64,000 bases of DNA from Paratrimastix pyriformis. Its lineage: Eukaryota > Preaxostyla > Paratrimastigidae. Positions within the stretch are counted from its first letter, which is position 1; each line of letters begins with the position of its first letter. The notes beneath the pieces were generated by a model. It was not told the DNA's origin. It saw only the letters and a list, made by a program, of their open reading frames with translations, and did not search any database. Shown here in pieces: positions 49,424 to 62,246 of this stretch. A program made the position numbers and the translations under genes. The DNA lies in contig JAPMOS010000019.1 of assembly GCA_027972325.1 (NCBI GenBank), positions 310,001 through 374,000 of the forward strand, read 5' to 3'.

Positions 49424-51305
49424 ATGGAACCGCCCAGCGAAGGGACACAGAATCAGCATGCATCAGAGATTCTTCCATCAGAATCGGCCCCCTACCACTT
49501 CGCAGATGACTGCTTTATTCTGTTATTCGACTTCATCGAGTCTCTCTCAGATTATTTGCGTATTCGAACGTCGGTCTCCTCGCATCAATTCCACATCTGG
49601 TTGCATTACATTATATTGTATTATCCTTGTGCGTAGCCTGAACAGAAGATTCTGGCATCTGACATCGTTCTGGCATCGGTTCGATCTGACTCCACTGCCT
49701 TGCTCTGCCAAGGTCAGGACCCACTTGCTCAATGATCACTTTCTCACTCAGCCTTCCAATGTCCAGTTGACGCCGGAGGCTTTCACCCAGCTCATGACCC
49801 GCTGCCCCTACGTGACGTACCTCAACCTGGACGTTGCGAAGATGCTCAATAAACGCCAGGTGAACACCCCTGAAAAGGTCGGTTGTCGTCCACGGGGATG
49901 GGCGATCTGATGCAAGCTACCTCCACCACCCCGATGCAGGTCGGGGCCATGCTGGACGCCCTCCCCAAGCTGTGCCCCTGCCTGCGCCACCTCGACCTGC
50001 GGGAATTCCAGCCGCGGCTGGACAGGTACAGCCGGATCCCCAGCCTGGAGACCCTCGCCATCGACCTGGTCGGGTCTGGATCACCCCCCCCCCCCCCCCC
50101 CCACTCCTCCACTCCTCTCCACTCCTCTCCACTCCTCTCCACTCCTCTCCACTCCTCTCCACTCCTCTCCACTCCTCTCCACTCCTCTCCACTCCTCTCC
50201 ACGCGACCCCAGCAGGCCTCCTTCGTCAAGCGTCCCATCAACTGGTCGTGTTCTTCATGGGGCTCCTGTGTGATGGGTTGTGTGGCTGCTGCCTCTGTGT
50301 GTGTGTGCGCGTGTGTGTGTGGGGAAGTGTCGTCGAGCAGCACGGGGATCCGGCCGTTCGAATCGCGTGTGCTGACGGGCTCGGCCGCCCTGACCAGCCT
50401 GGCCCTGCACGATGTCGACCTGACCTCCTGGTACCACTACGACAGCGCCAGGCTGACGGCCGGCTCGCGGTTCGTCCCCGCCGCCCATGCCCCCACGAAC
50501 GCAACTCCCTCTGACTGCCCCTCACACCTGCCTCCTCTCGCAGGGTGGCCGCCTTCGGCCGTGCGCTGGCCCAGCTGCTGCCCAACCTGCGGACGCTCAG
50601 CCTCATCCGGGGCCAGTGCGACGTACGCTTCGCGGACACCCTGGTCCAGAGCTTCCGGGGCCAGCTGAGGCGGCTGGACCTGCGCGGGGTCATCCTCACA
50701 TACGACGGCAGCCCCCAGGGTCCCGGGCGCGGCAGAGTCGCAGCCGACCAGCTCTTCAAGACGCTGGTGCCCGAGCTGGGGGGAGCGTCCGCTGCCCATA
50801 TGCTGGCGGGCGTGGAGGAGCTGGACCTGGGCAACACCCGCTGCACGGACGAGGTGCTCCGCCGGGTGGGGCTGCTCTTCCCCAACCTGCGGCGACTGTC
50901 GGTCTTCGGGTGCGCGCTGCTGGGGGCGGACATGCTCCTCGAGCTGGCCGGGCGGCCCCTGGCCCGCACCCTGGAGTGGCTCAACCTCTCGGCGCCCCCC
51001 TACCACGAGGTCCGGGCCGGCCTCTCGATGGGCCTCCTCCGGCGGACCGTGCCCCACGACGAGGCCCCGCCCCCGCCTTCGAGGTGGCCTGCCCCCGGCT
51101 GCGGCGCCTGGTGGTGCCGCCCCACTGGCTGGACAGCACCCCCCGCAGGTGGGCCGACCCCCTCCCCGGGGATCCGGACCACCCCAAGCCGCCACCCGTC
51201 CGGCCCTTCGTGGAGGCCGAGGCGGACACGACCCACCGCCAGCTGGTGCTGGCCCAGTTCCCCCGGGTGCAGTTCATCGGGTCGGCCGAGATCGACGCCT
51301 TGTAA
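49424..51305 (+). CDS. F-box/LRR protein D (tandem paralogue)
   Basis: ATG 49424 follows an in-frame stop. The F-box is YHFADDCFILLFDFIESLSD followed by YLRIRTS, with its second half in the next exon (LNRRFWHLTSFWHRFDLTPL, near 49637). LRR-type sequence follows: LTPEAFTQLMTRCPYVTYLN; MLDALPKLCPCLRHLDLREF; LTSLALHDVDLTSW; LAQLLPNLRTLSLIRGQCDV; VEELDLGNTRCTDEVLRRVG; LFPNLRRLSVFGCALLGADM; and PRLRRLVVPPHWLD, ending IGSAEIDAL. A frame change after SAPPYHE fits a short intron beginning GTCCGG (about 51012) and ending before GTGGCCTGC. Introns hold a CTCCACTCCT array and a GT run. Likely a ubiquitin-ligase substrate adaptor. Its 3' third is nearly identical to the next gene. Confidence 0.72.
50098..50204. 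repeat. (CTCCACTCCT)n 10-bp minisatellite
   Basis: About ten units, after a poly-C run, in an intron of F-box/LRR gene D. Confidence 0.95.
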
Positions 51306-51962
51306 GATGCGCAGATTATCGGGGCGGCGGATATCGATGCCTTGCACGCGCCCCACCAAAGAAGAGCTGACCGAGCAGGGATTCCACGGCTGCCCCACAA
51401 TGACCACCCTGAGTCATCGCCAGCCTCCTGCACTCTGTGGAGAGACCGGCAGCCAGGGGGGAGAGTGCTCTCACCTCCAGCCAGCCGATGCCATCCCAGT
51501 GCACCCGCAGCTGCCCACTCCCAGTGGGGCCATGCCCACCAGTCGGGTGCGACCCGATGCGCCCCCAGATGACCTTAGAAGGAGGTTCTCTTCGGTGTCC
51601 ACGCAAAGACACGTGGTCCCGCCCTCCGTTCTGCGAGGCATGTGTGCCTGCGGGGGATCAGATCAGGTCAGGCGGGCGGCCGTCCCATGCTCGGAACAGG
51701 GCCAGCCAGCACAAGAATGGGCGACGGTGGAGCGTGCTTGCACCGCCAAGAGATGTTCGGGCTGAGTGGGTGCGGAGGAGGGGATCCATCCCCGGGAGTC
51801 GCAGGGAACAACGACCTTCTGTTGTGCAAAGAATTCGCCCCACGCCACATGGAAAGAGCAACTGGGCCTCAAGCACTGGAGTGGGAGTGGATTGTTTGCG
51901 AAGATGGGAGTAAAAACCTGTGTGTGACCTCTTCTCGATTGCGACTTACGAGTCAGCCTCCT
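51306..51962. other. Spacer between the two F-box/LRR paralogues
   Basis: No gene recognised. Just after the stop of gene D, the last codons of the gene (ATCGACGCCTTG) recur in altered form at about 51331-51343 (ATCGATGCCTTG). The rest has open frames with scattered Cys but no recognisable finger spacing. The promoter of the next gene must be here. Confidence 0.4.
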
Positions 51963-53769
51963 ATGAGTCCGTCGCCGGCCGCCTCTCTGTCGTCACCGGT
52001 GGCACCGGCTAAGCCGCAGGCGGAAAACCACAAAACAACGATGGTGGGACCGCCCACCACCTCGGAGACCGAGGCTCCTCGACCACCAGAGCCAGTCCCT
52101 TACCATTTTGCAGACGACTGTTTCATTTCGTTATTCGATTTCATCGAGTCTCTCTCGGATTACCTGCGTCTACGCACGTCAGTTGATTTTTCTTCAACGA
52201 GTTCAAATTACTGCCCGAAACATTTTTTTTGTGCCCAGACTGAATCGACGATTCTGGCATCTGACATCATTCTGGCATCGGTTCGATCTGACCTCATTGC
52301 CTTGCGCTGCCAAGGTCAGGCCACACTTGCTCGATGACCATCCTCTCGCTCACACCTCCAATGTTCAGCTGACGACGGAGGCTTTCACCCAGCTCATGAC
52401 CCGCTGCCCCTACGTCACGTACATCAACCTGGACCTGCAGAAGATGCTCAACCGTCGGGTGAACACCCCTGCCAAGGTCGGGTCTCTTGCCTTCTGGCGG
52501 CGGTCTCCACCACCCCGGTGTTGCAGGTCGACGCCATGCTGGCCGCGCTCCCCAAGCTGTGCCCCTGCCTGCGCCAGCTCGACCTGCGCCAAATCGAACC
52601 CAGCCTCACCGCGTACACCCGGATCCCCGGCCTGGAGAGCCTCTACCTCGACCTGAACAGGTCGGCATGCATCTCATCTCCCCACCGCATCCATCTTCCG
52701 TCTTCCTCGCTCCCTTTATCGGTGTCCTCTGTGACACGCCCTTGGGGGTGGGTCTGGTTGTGGGATCCGCAGTTCTGGGCTGCGGCCCTTCCGAGTGTCC
52801 GCCGAGCACGAGCTGACCAGCTCGGCTACCCTGACTAGCCTCACGCTGCACGAGGCTGAATTGGCGGCCTGGTACCAGTACGATGGCTCCAGGCTCGAGG
52901 CCGGCCAAGAGGAGTCTGTCAGGCTATACGCATCGTATTGATAGCATACCGCCACCCACATCTCGCCAGGGCCATCCCATTCGTCCAGACCCTGGCCCAG
53001 CTGCTGCCCAACCTGAGGACGCTCAGCTTCAGCCGGGGCCAGTGCGACGTGCGCTTCGTGGATGGGCTGCTGCGCTGCTGCGGGGGCCAGCTGAGGCGGC
53101 TGGACCTACGCGGGGTCATCCTCACATACGACGGCAGCCCCCAGATCTTCCCCATGCGCGGCATCTCCAAGCCCTGTGGGCTCGCGGCCGATCGGCTCTT
53201 CCACTCGCTGGTGCCCGAGCTGGGGGGCACGCCCGCCCAACCGCCGCTGCAGCCGCTGGTGGGCGTGGAGGAGCTGGACCTGGGCAACACCCGCTGCACG
53301 GACGAGGTGCTCCGCCGGGTGGGGCTGCTCTTCCCCAACCTGCGGCGACTGTCGGTCTTCGGGTGCGCGCTGCTGGGGGCGGACATGCTCCTCGAGCTGG
53401 CCGGGCGGCCCCTGGCCCGCACCCTGGAGTGGCTCAACCTCTCGGCGCCCCCCTACCACGAGGTCCGGGCCGGCCTCTCGATGGGCCTCCTCCGGCGGAC
53501 CGTGCCCCACGACGAGGCCCCGCCCCCGCCCGGCTGCAGCCTTCGAGGTGGCCTGCCCCCGGCTGCGGCGCCTGGTGGTGCCGCCCCACTGGCTGGACAG
53601 CACCCCCCGCAGGTGGGCCGACCCCCTCCCCGGGGATCCGGACCACCCCAAGCCGCCACCCGTCCGGCCCTTCGTGGAGGCCGAGGCGGACACGACCCAC
53701 CGCCAGCTGGTGCTGGCCCAGTTCCCCCGAGTGCAGTTCATCGGGTCGGCCGAGATCGACGCCTTGTAA
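51963..53769 (+). CDS. F-box/LRR protein E (tandem paralogue)
   Basis: ATG 51963 (MSPSPAASLSSPVAPAKPQA); an open frame continues upstream to 51642, so an earlier start cannot be excluded. F-box: YHFADDCFISLFDFIESLSD, then YLRLRTS and LNRRFWHLTSFWHRFDLTSL in the next exon. LRR parts: LTTEAFTQLMTRCPYVTYIN; MLAALPKLCPCLRQLDLRQI; LTSLTLHEAELAAW; LAQLLPNLRTLSFSRGQCDV; VEELDLGNTRCTDEVLRRVG. From about 53261 to past the stop it is almost base-for-base the same as 50808-51318 in gene D, apart from a ten-base insertion (CGGCTGCAGC near 53530) at the 3' end of the GTCCGG intron, and isolated changes. The first half is far more diverged, so the 3' half was recently homogenised. Confidence 0.72.
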
Positions 53770-53985
53770 GATGCGCAGATTATTCGCAGAGGAAGATGAA
53801 TACCAAGTGGCGTCGTATGTCTCCACGAAGTCCAACTCTGCCGCGCTGGGGGTGCGACCAGAAAAAAAAGGTCCCGGCTCAAAGGGCGAGATCCACTCTT
53901 CTCTTGTGCGCCTTCGTGTTTTTCTCGGGTTTCGCGTCTTCCTCGCGTTTTTCGTTTCTTCCGCAGCTACTTTTGCCTCTTTTTG

Positions 53986-56900
53986 ATGGCCGCAGCCACC
54001 GTGACCATTGCCCGCGAAGATGTTGTACATATGATCCGACTTTTCTCTCAGCATCATGTTTCCAGCGATCGCAATAACGAAGAAATGCTACTTATGCAAC
54101 AAAAAGTGGCGGCGCTTTTTTCTCGCGATTTTGAGATTGCCCTCGTTGATAATCGTGCCGGGAATCTCTGCTCGTCGTACCCCTTCCAGCTCGTCATTTT
54201 GGAGGCCGAGAAAGGTCAGACGAGCCTGGTTCAAACATACACATCCCTCGTTTATTATCTTCTCAGCGCGGCGTCAACCCGTCCCTGCCACCGCCACCGC
54301 CACCGCCACCACTCCCTCGCAGCACCCGGGCGATTCCGATGGGCTGGGCGTAAAACTGACCCCGCAATGGCTGCAGGCCCTGCAAAGGTTGGACATTGTC
54401 GGCTCCTCCCCGGCCGAGTCATCCCCGGCCCACCCGGCCTCGGCATCCCCGCCGACCGGCCTGCTGCGGGACCTGCCCAACCCCGTGGAGATGACCACCA
54501 GGAGCCGCACCCTGGCGCCCCTCATCGTGGCCTCGCGGACGGCCCGGGTGCGGACTCGGTTTCCCATCGGGGTGCTCAGGTCTGGCCGCCGCCGCCACCA
54601 ACCCCTCCTCCCAACCCAACCTCAGCCTCCCCCTCGCCCGGGTTGCCGCCCCCATGGGCGGCATGGGCGGGTGGAGAGGTGGGCCGGTGGGCGGCCGGGT
54701 GACGTGCGAAGATCTTCTGGTCCCCTCTGGGCTTCCTGCTTCTTGCTTCGCCCGGTTGCCTCTCACTGCCGTCCCTCTGCCCGCCCGCCCGTCTGCCTGT
54801 CTGCCTGCCGGGCTGTCCTTGGGCAGGATCGGCAACCGGTGGGTGTGCCGCTCGTCGACCGTCAGCCGGCGGATCGAGTCGGTCTTCAACGACCTGGCCT
54901 CCCGCACCCGGCGCCTCTTCAGCGGCGTCTTGTCCGCCACCCCCTCCCTCCCTCCCCCCTCCCTCCCTCCCCCTTCCCTCCCTCCCCTCCCTCCCAATTT
55001 CCCCGCCCACTACCCCACTCACTCTCCCCTTGCAATCCCTCCTCCTCCCTCCCCCACTCCCTCCTCCCCGGCGGGAGCGGCACCAGCGCCGAGCACCCCG
55101 ACCCGGCCGCCCTCTGGCCCCGGGGCCCCTGGGCGGCCCATCCCGCTGAGCCCGTGCCCCTCGTCGGGGCGGCCCTCTCGGCGCCCGCCCGTCCCGGCCA
55201 CCCCGCCCACGGGGCCCACGGCCATGAGCGACGACGAGCTCGACTTGAGGAGCCCGCCGCCAAGTCCCCAGCCCTCGCATCGTCCGCAGCCCTGCCTGCT
55301 CCCCTGCACCCGCCCCCCCTCATCCAGACCAGAGCCCTCCCACTCTCACCACCACCACCACCACCACCACCACCACCACCACCACCACCGCCACCACCAC
55401 CACCACCACCACCACCACCACCACCACCACCACCACCACCACCACCACCACCACCACCCCCGCCGCCGCCATCACCGCCGCTCAGCGCCCCCACTTCCGG
55501 TGGCCCCTCGCCCGTCAGGCGTGCGGCGCACCCCACGCGCCCCCACTTCCGCTCGCCCCCCATTCACACTCGCACCCACCCGCCCACTCACATCCGCCCG
55601 CTGCTCCGCCCCTGGCCCTGCCCCGCCCGACACGCCCCTGCAGGCAGCCGCTGCTGACGTGGGAGCAGACGGAGGAGGTCGGCCCGGGGGGCAACTTCGG
55701 GGTGGGCGCCTCGATCCGCTACGGGGTGGCCCAGGACGGCAGGGCCGTGGTCAGGGTCGAGGAGAAGGTCCCCGCGTGCCCCCGTGCCCTGCATGCTGCG
55801 CCAGCCTATGATCAAGACATGACCAGCGCCCCCCATGTCCCCCAGCTCCCACCCATGACCATGCCCTGCGCTCACGTGGTCCCGGTTTGGGGGGGACACA
55901 AGGGATGCATGCAAGCCATCACGGCCAGCACCGCCATCATCAGCATCATCGCCATCACCATCGTCCTTCTTCCTTCTGTCCAACTCCGCCCCGATCGGCC
56001 CCTGCACCGTCCCTCACCCCATCTTTCACGTGTGGGGGGTGGATGGATGGATGGATGGGTGTGTGTGTGTGTGGGGGGGGGGGGGGGGCGGGGGCGTTGG
56101 TGGCGCGCGTGTGTGCGGTGTGTGCAGGGCTCGGCGAGCGACCCCCAGGACGCGGACGTGGCGCTGCTGAAGGCCTGGGGCGTGGAGGCCATCCTGGACC
56201 TGATGGTCGAGAACAAGAAGAAGAAGTCCGCCCCCGCCCATCCTGCCCCCCTGCCCTGCCCCCCCCCACCCCCACCCCCCCCCCTGCCCCTGCCCTCGCC
56301 CTCCTGCGTCTCATGGTCGAGAAGGACTTCCGTCCCCTTTGCCTTCGTTGCCTTCGTTGCCTCTGCCCTGGCCAAAATCCATCATCTCATCCGCTCGTCC
56401 CCCCCGTTTGCCTCGATTGTGATGCCGATGACACCCCGTGGTCCCTTTGCCTGGCTGTCCCTGTCCAGGTTCGGGTTCGACATGTGCACCTCCGAGAAGA
56501 GCCACTCCGACCCGCGCAAGTACGGCGACCCCTTCCGCATCCTCCAGATGCCCTACCCCGGTCCGCCCCCACCTGCCCGCCCGTCATGTCATGCGCATCC
56601 ACGGGCACACCCACCATGCCCGCATGCCCCTGTGGAGGATGCTTTGGGGGTTGCTCACCTCACCGAGGGCCATTCGCGGGGACGGGGCGGGGCGGGGGGC
56701 GGGCGGGGCATCCCACCTTGGGGGGGCGGGCGTCTGGGGGGCGTTGGCGGGGCACAGGGTGCGAGTTCTTTGCGCTGTACCGGGAGCACAACCACCAGGC
56801 GGCGGGCCTCATGTTCAACTGGGCAGACCCGGCCGTGGTCTGCGCCCCCCCGCCCCCCCAAACCCACCCCGTGTCGGCACCACTGTGCCTGTGCATGCGT

Positions 56901-59900
56901 GGTCGGGAGAGGGAGCGTGTGAGGGAGCGATGGAGGGCAGAGGAGGGTGGGAGGCGACAGACCTTCGACCCGACGAGGGCCACCCGCCCGCCGGGCGCCC
57001 GCCATCACGACCCCAGCGTTGGCGCCATCCCGCCACCCAGCAGCAGCACATGTTGATGGGGTTGATGCTGTTTTTTGGCGGGTGTCCCACGATCTTTCGC
57101 GGCTCCGGCCCCGCCCAAGGGCCCCCCAAACCAAAAGCCGGCCCTTGCTGAGCAACGTCATTGTGCCTGTCGCATCTCACTCCATCAAAGGCGTGAACTC
57201 GAGCGGGGTGTGCGGTCTCGATCGGGTTTCCTGAGGAGCCGAGCCGAGCGGCGCGGCGGAGTGGACTGTCCTGAGGGAGGGAGCCAGCTGGGTCAGCGGA
57301 GTGGGGTGGGCGACCCTGCACTTGCCTCGGGCTCGGACTCGTTCCGGCAGACATCCAGAGATCAGAGGAGGCCCCTCCCCATGCCCATGCCCATACCTCC
57401 CTCGCCACACCCTCCCCACCCACCGCTCGCCACAGAACGCGGAGCTTTCGGTGGGTGCGCTGAGCGGCATGTCCATCGGGGGCATCCGCTGGGCCGACTA
57501 CAAGCGCTGGGACCTCGGTCCGCACCCACACCCCGCCACAGCCCTCCCCGCCCCCAGCCCTCCCACCGCCCCATCCATACCCCCGCGCGCATGCTCCGCC
57601 ACCGGCCTCCTGGCGCACACGGCTGGGGCGGCTCTCCTGGAGGGACGCATGCCATCCGGCTGGCGGGCGTGCGGGCTTTCCTCGACTCGCACCGCCCTCA
57701 CCCCGTCTCCCCGTCCACCGGTCCACATCATCCGCCACCCGGCAGTGGAGCTCACCCAGAACTACATGGACGCGGCCCTGGAGACCCTCGCCCGGTGCCG
57801 CGGCATCCTGGTCCACTGCATCTCCGGTCCGCACAGGCACCCACTGCCCACCCTCTGCTCCCTCACTGGCTCCACTGCATCTCCGTCCGCACCCGCCCGC
57901 CCATGCCACCCGCCCCTCGGCTCCCGCGCTGCGGCATCCTGGTCCACGGCATCTCCGGCCCGCACAGGCACCCACTGCCCGCTCACCCGACACGCCTGCA
58001 CACTTGCCCTGCCCACTGCCAACCCAGCCGCTCACCCGACACGCCTGCACACTTGCCCTGCCCACTGCCAACCCAACCGCTCACCCGACACGCGCAAGGG
58101 CACGCCACCACCCAACCACCCGCACATGCGCCCACCCACCCACCGACAGACAGACATGGGCACGGCATAGCGGCATGGGGCTGGGGGCTGGGGGCTGGGG
58201 GCTGGGGGGCTGCGATCAGGGTGGGACCGGACGCCGCTGTTCGCCTCTCACGCGGGGGCATGGCGGCATGGCGGTATGGCGGCATGGGATGATGGGGGCT
58301 GCGATTGGGGCTGCGATCAGGGTGGGACCGGACGCCGCTGTTCATCTCGCTGCTGCGGATCCTGGCCTGGGCCGACGGGCTGGCCCACGGGTCGCTGTCC
58401 CCGCTGGAGCTGCTCTACCTGACGCTGGCCTACGACTGGTTCCTCTTCGGGCACCACTTCGAGGACCGCCTCCGCAAGGGCGAGGACATCGCCTACTTCT
58501 GCTTCGAGTCGCTGGGCTTCCTGGCCGACCCCAGGTTCAGGCTCTCGGGCAGGCTCGCTGCCCGCGGCGGCGGCGCTCAGGCACAACAGGCACAGCAGTC
58601 CCAGCAGCAGCAGCAGCAGCCGAGGAGCAAGGGACCCGCGGGTCCGTTCTCGCTTCCCGCCGCCTTGCTGCCCCTGGGGGTGGGGGAAGGAGGTATGGGT
58701 GGGTGGGCAGCTTGCCAACCCCCGCCAGTGCCCACCCATGTGCCAACGCGGCATCCCATGGGGGGCGGCGGCGGGGCCTGTGGTGGTGTGGGCAGCGGGG
58801 GCGGTGCCCCTGGGTGTGGGCCATCTGGGCCGAGGTGCCCTCGCGGGCAGGCCGGACGGGCCCCAGGGCAGGTCCGCACCACCATCGCCCACCACCCGCC
58901 ACCCACCACCCCGCCGCTGTTACCCTCCTCCCGTCATCCCCTGATGTTGGTGTTGGTGTTGATCAGGGGAGGAGGGTGATGACTGGATGCTGTTACCCTC
59001 CCCCCTCATCCCCTGATGTTGATGCTGATGCTGATGCTGATGTTGATCGGAGGAGGAGGGTGATGATTGGATGCTGTTGGTGGGCGTTAATGGCGGTGGC
59101 GGTGGTGATGACGATACCTGGCTCATGGTGGCGCTGTTCGTGTTGGTGGTGCCCATGCCGATGCCGATGCCGATGCCGATGACGACCGGGTGCTGACGGC
59201 GGGTCTCGGTGGGTGGGTGGGTGGTGGGTGCGTGCGGCAGCCTGATGAGCATGTCCTGGCCGGGCCCCCGCCCCCACGACCTCTTCGCCCCCTCGGCCCC
59301 GGCCACGCCCACACCCGCAACCCCCTCCCCCGCCCCCGGGGTGGGGTTCCCCTCGGCCCCGATCCCCATCCGGCTGGGCTCCACACCCGCATCGGCCCCC
59401 GGGCCGCCCCCGCCCCTCGGCATGCAGACACCGCCCACGCCCGGCCCCGCACACGACAGCACGCCCCCGGTGGGCACGGGCATGGCGCCACGATGCAGGC
59501 CGGTGGCCTTCGCGGCAACGGCGGACCCGCTGGGGGCGGCGGCGGAGGGCGAGGGCGAGGCGGAGGGCGAGGCGGAGGGCGAGGGCGAGGGCACAGGTGA
59601 GGAGCAGAGGCGGCTGCTGCTGCGCGCCCGGGCCGCGGTGGTGGTGGAGGAGGACGAGGAGGGGCAGGAGGAGGAGGAGGGGCAGGAGGGGCAGGGGGCC
59701 GGGTTAGAACAGGAGGAGAACGAGGGCACAGCACCCAGCGTGGCCAGCCGCCAGTGTCCGCGCCCCCGCCCCTCCAGCCCCCCCCCCCCCCCCCGCCTGC
59801 CTTTGCCCTGACCGCGTACTCAGGCCCGCCTTTGCTCGTGCCCCCGATGTCGCAGCCTGCCTGACGGGCGACAGCCCCGCGTGGAGCCCCTCGGCGGGGC

Positions 59901-60008
59901 AGCAGCCGCAGCCCCTGAGCGCCGCCACCCCGGCCTCCATGCACGGATCCAGGTCCGCCCCGCACCTGGCTGTCCACCCGCCCCCCCCCCCCCCCCCCCC
60001 CCCCCCCA

Positions 60009-60043
<35 letters not shown>

Positions 60044-62212
60044 CAGACACCCCCGCCTCCATGCACGGATGGCCCGACCCGACCCGCTCGGCTGAGTCAC
60101 GGCACACGGCACACGGCACCGACATGAAACAGACGTGCTATCCACACGCACGCACGCACCCACACACCCCGCCCTCTCGCAGCCTGAGCGGCAGCAGCCA
60201 AGGGGCCGCCCCGGACGCCCCCTGCCCCTGCGCCGCTGCGGGCGGGCCGGCCGGCTGGCTGGGCCCACACCCCGGGGGCGTCTGCCCCCTGGAGGACCTC
60301 GCCGACGACCTGCCCCCCGCGTCCTTCGGGGCCGACCCCACCAGCCCCGCCAGCACGTCCTCCCCAAGCAGCGCCCCCTCCCAGGAGGGCCCCGCCGGGG
60401 CCGATGATGATGTGGAGCGGATGGTGCCGCCCCCAAAGGCCCCCCCACGCGCCCCGCCCGCCGAGGACGTGCCCGTTGCGGCAGCTGCGGCTGTGGCTGC
60501 GGGGGCCGGCCGGGTGGGCGGCCAGTGCGCCGAGGCACGGACCCGGTCCGCACGCAGATGAGGATCCTGGAGCCGACAGAGACTGATTCGGAGGGGGCGG
60601 GGAGGGGCGGGGATCTCCCCTCCGTCATCCGTCACTCTCCCCCGCCCCTCATGCCCGTCAGCCCCCCAGGGACCTCGTGAGCTGTTGTGCGTGCACCCAA
60701 CTTCTTTTTTCGCCACCACTACCACTCACCCATCCACCATCATCGCCCATCATCGCCCGCCCCCCAGGGACCTCGTGAGCACGGCCCTGCTGTCGTGCAT
60801 CCACCCCTCGACGGCCTCCTCGAACCCCGACCTGACCGGCCGCCAGCGGGCCCGCAGCCCGCCCTCGCCCACCATCCTCGCATCCGCCTCGGCCGAGTCC
60901 CTCGCCCTGCGTCCGTCCCCACCCCCATCCCATTCCCGCCCAGACCCACACACAGACCCCCCCAGACCCACCGCTCAGCAGGCACACACGGACGGGCACA
61001 CCCCATCGGTGGAGCTGTGGGGACGGTGATGATGAGGGGACCTCGAGCATGGGCTGGCTCCTCATATACTTCCCCGCCACACCCGACACACCCGACACCC
61101 GCCACACCCCCAGCGGACGACACCCAGACGCCCCGGCCGAGCGGTGGGGCGTCACTCTTCCTGTCCATGTCCACCCTGACCTCCCCCACCCCCGCCCCCG
61201 CCCCCGCCCCTGCGCCCGCCACCGCCCCGCCCCGGCCGCCCCGGCGCTCCGGGTGCCGCACACACCCCGCCGGCATGCCCCGACCCGCTCAGCGGGGGCC
61301 TCGGGGGCGGGGGGCCCGAGGGGACCAGCCCCGGACAGCCCAGCAGCTGGACCGACGTGCCCCCGTTCCGCCGTCCGCCCGCGCCCCTCCACGCCTCCCC
61401 CACGCCCCGCCCATACTGCCAAGCCCATCATACTGCCATACTGCCATACTACCATATGGCCATACTGCCATACTGCCATACTGCCATACTGCCATACTGC
61501 CAAGCCACCGGGATACTTGGAATCGGACGGGTCTCCCGACCATCCGTCCCCACCCCTTCCCCACCCCTTCCCACCCGTCCCCACCCCTCCCCCCGCCTCG
61601 TCGACGTCCCACTCACCCGCACCCGCACCCGCACCCGCACCCATCTGCAGTGGATGCACTGCCCCCTGCGGAGGTCCCCTCGGCCATCCCGCCCTGCTCG
61701 CTGGCCCCCGCCTCGGCCCCGGCCACCCTCGCCGTCACTGCCACCCCCACCGGCACCGTCACCGGCACCGGCACCGAGACAGCCCCGGCTACAACGAGAA
61801 CGACAGCCCCAGCCCCGGCTGGCACCCAGCCGCTGCTCTCGGCCTCCACGGGACCCGCGCCCGCGCCCACCCCGAGCCGAGTCACAACAACCATCACCGT
61901 CCGTCGTCAGGGCCACCCACACACAGCTCAGCCCCACACGCCCCATCCCATCGCCCAATCAGCATCCAATTGTCAGCACCATCGGCACCCAGCAATCATC
62001 CAGCCGTCATTCAGTCACCATCATCATCGCCATCATCATCGCCATCATCATCAGCATCAGCATCAGCATCAGCATCAGCAGCATCAGCAGCATCATCAGC
62101 ATCATCAGCATCATCAGCATCATCAGCATCATCAGCATCATCAGCATCATCAGCATCATCAGCATCAGCATCAGCATCAGCATCAGCATCAGCATCATCA
62201 TTCACCAATCAC

Positions 62213-62246
<34 letters not shown>

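Noticed and set aside
51306-51913. Possible zinc-finger gene between the two F-box/LRR genes
   Set aside because: Cys residues are scattered without finger spacing and no frame carries on through a plausible splice structure.
56309-56330. Another decoy (ATGGTCGAGAA) after the MTMR14 exon ending at 56225
   Set aside because: Only about 11-13 bases match; kept out of the list because chance cannot be excluded.
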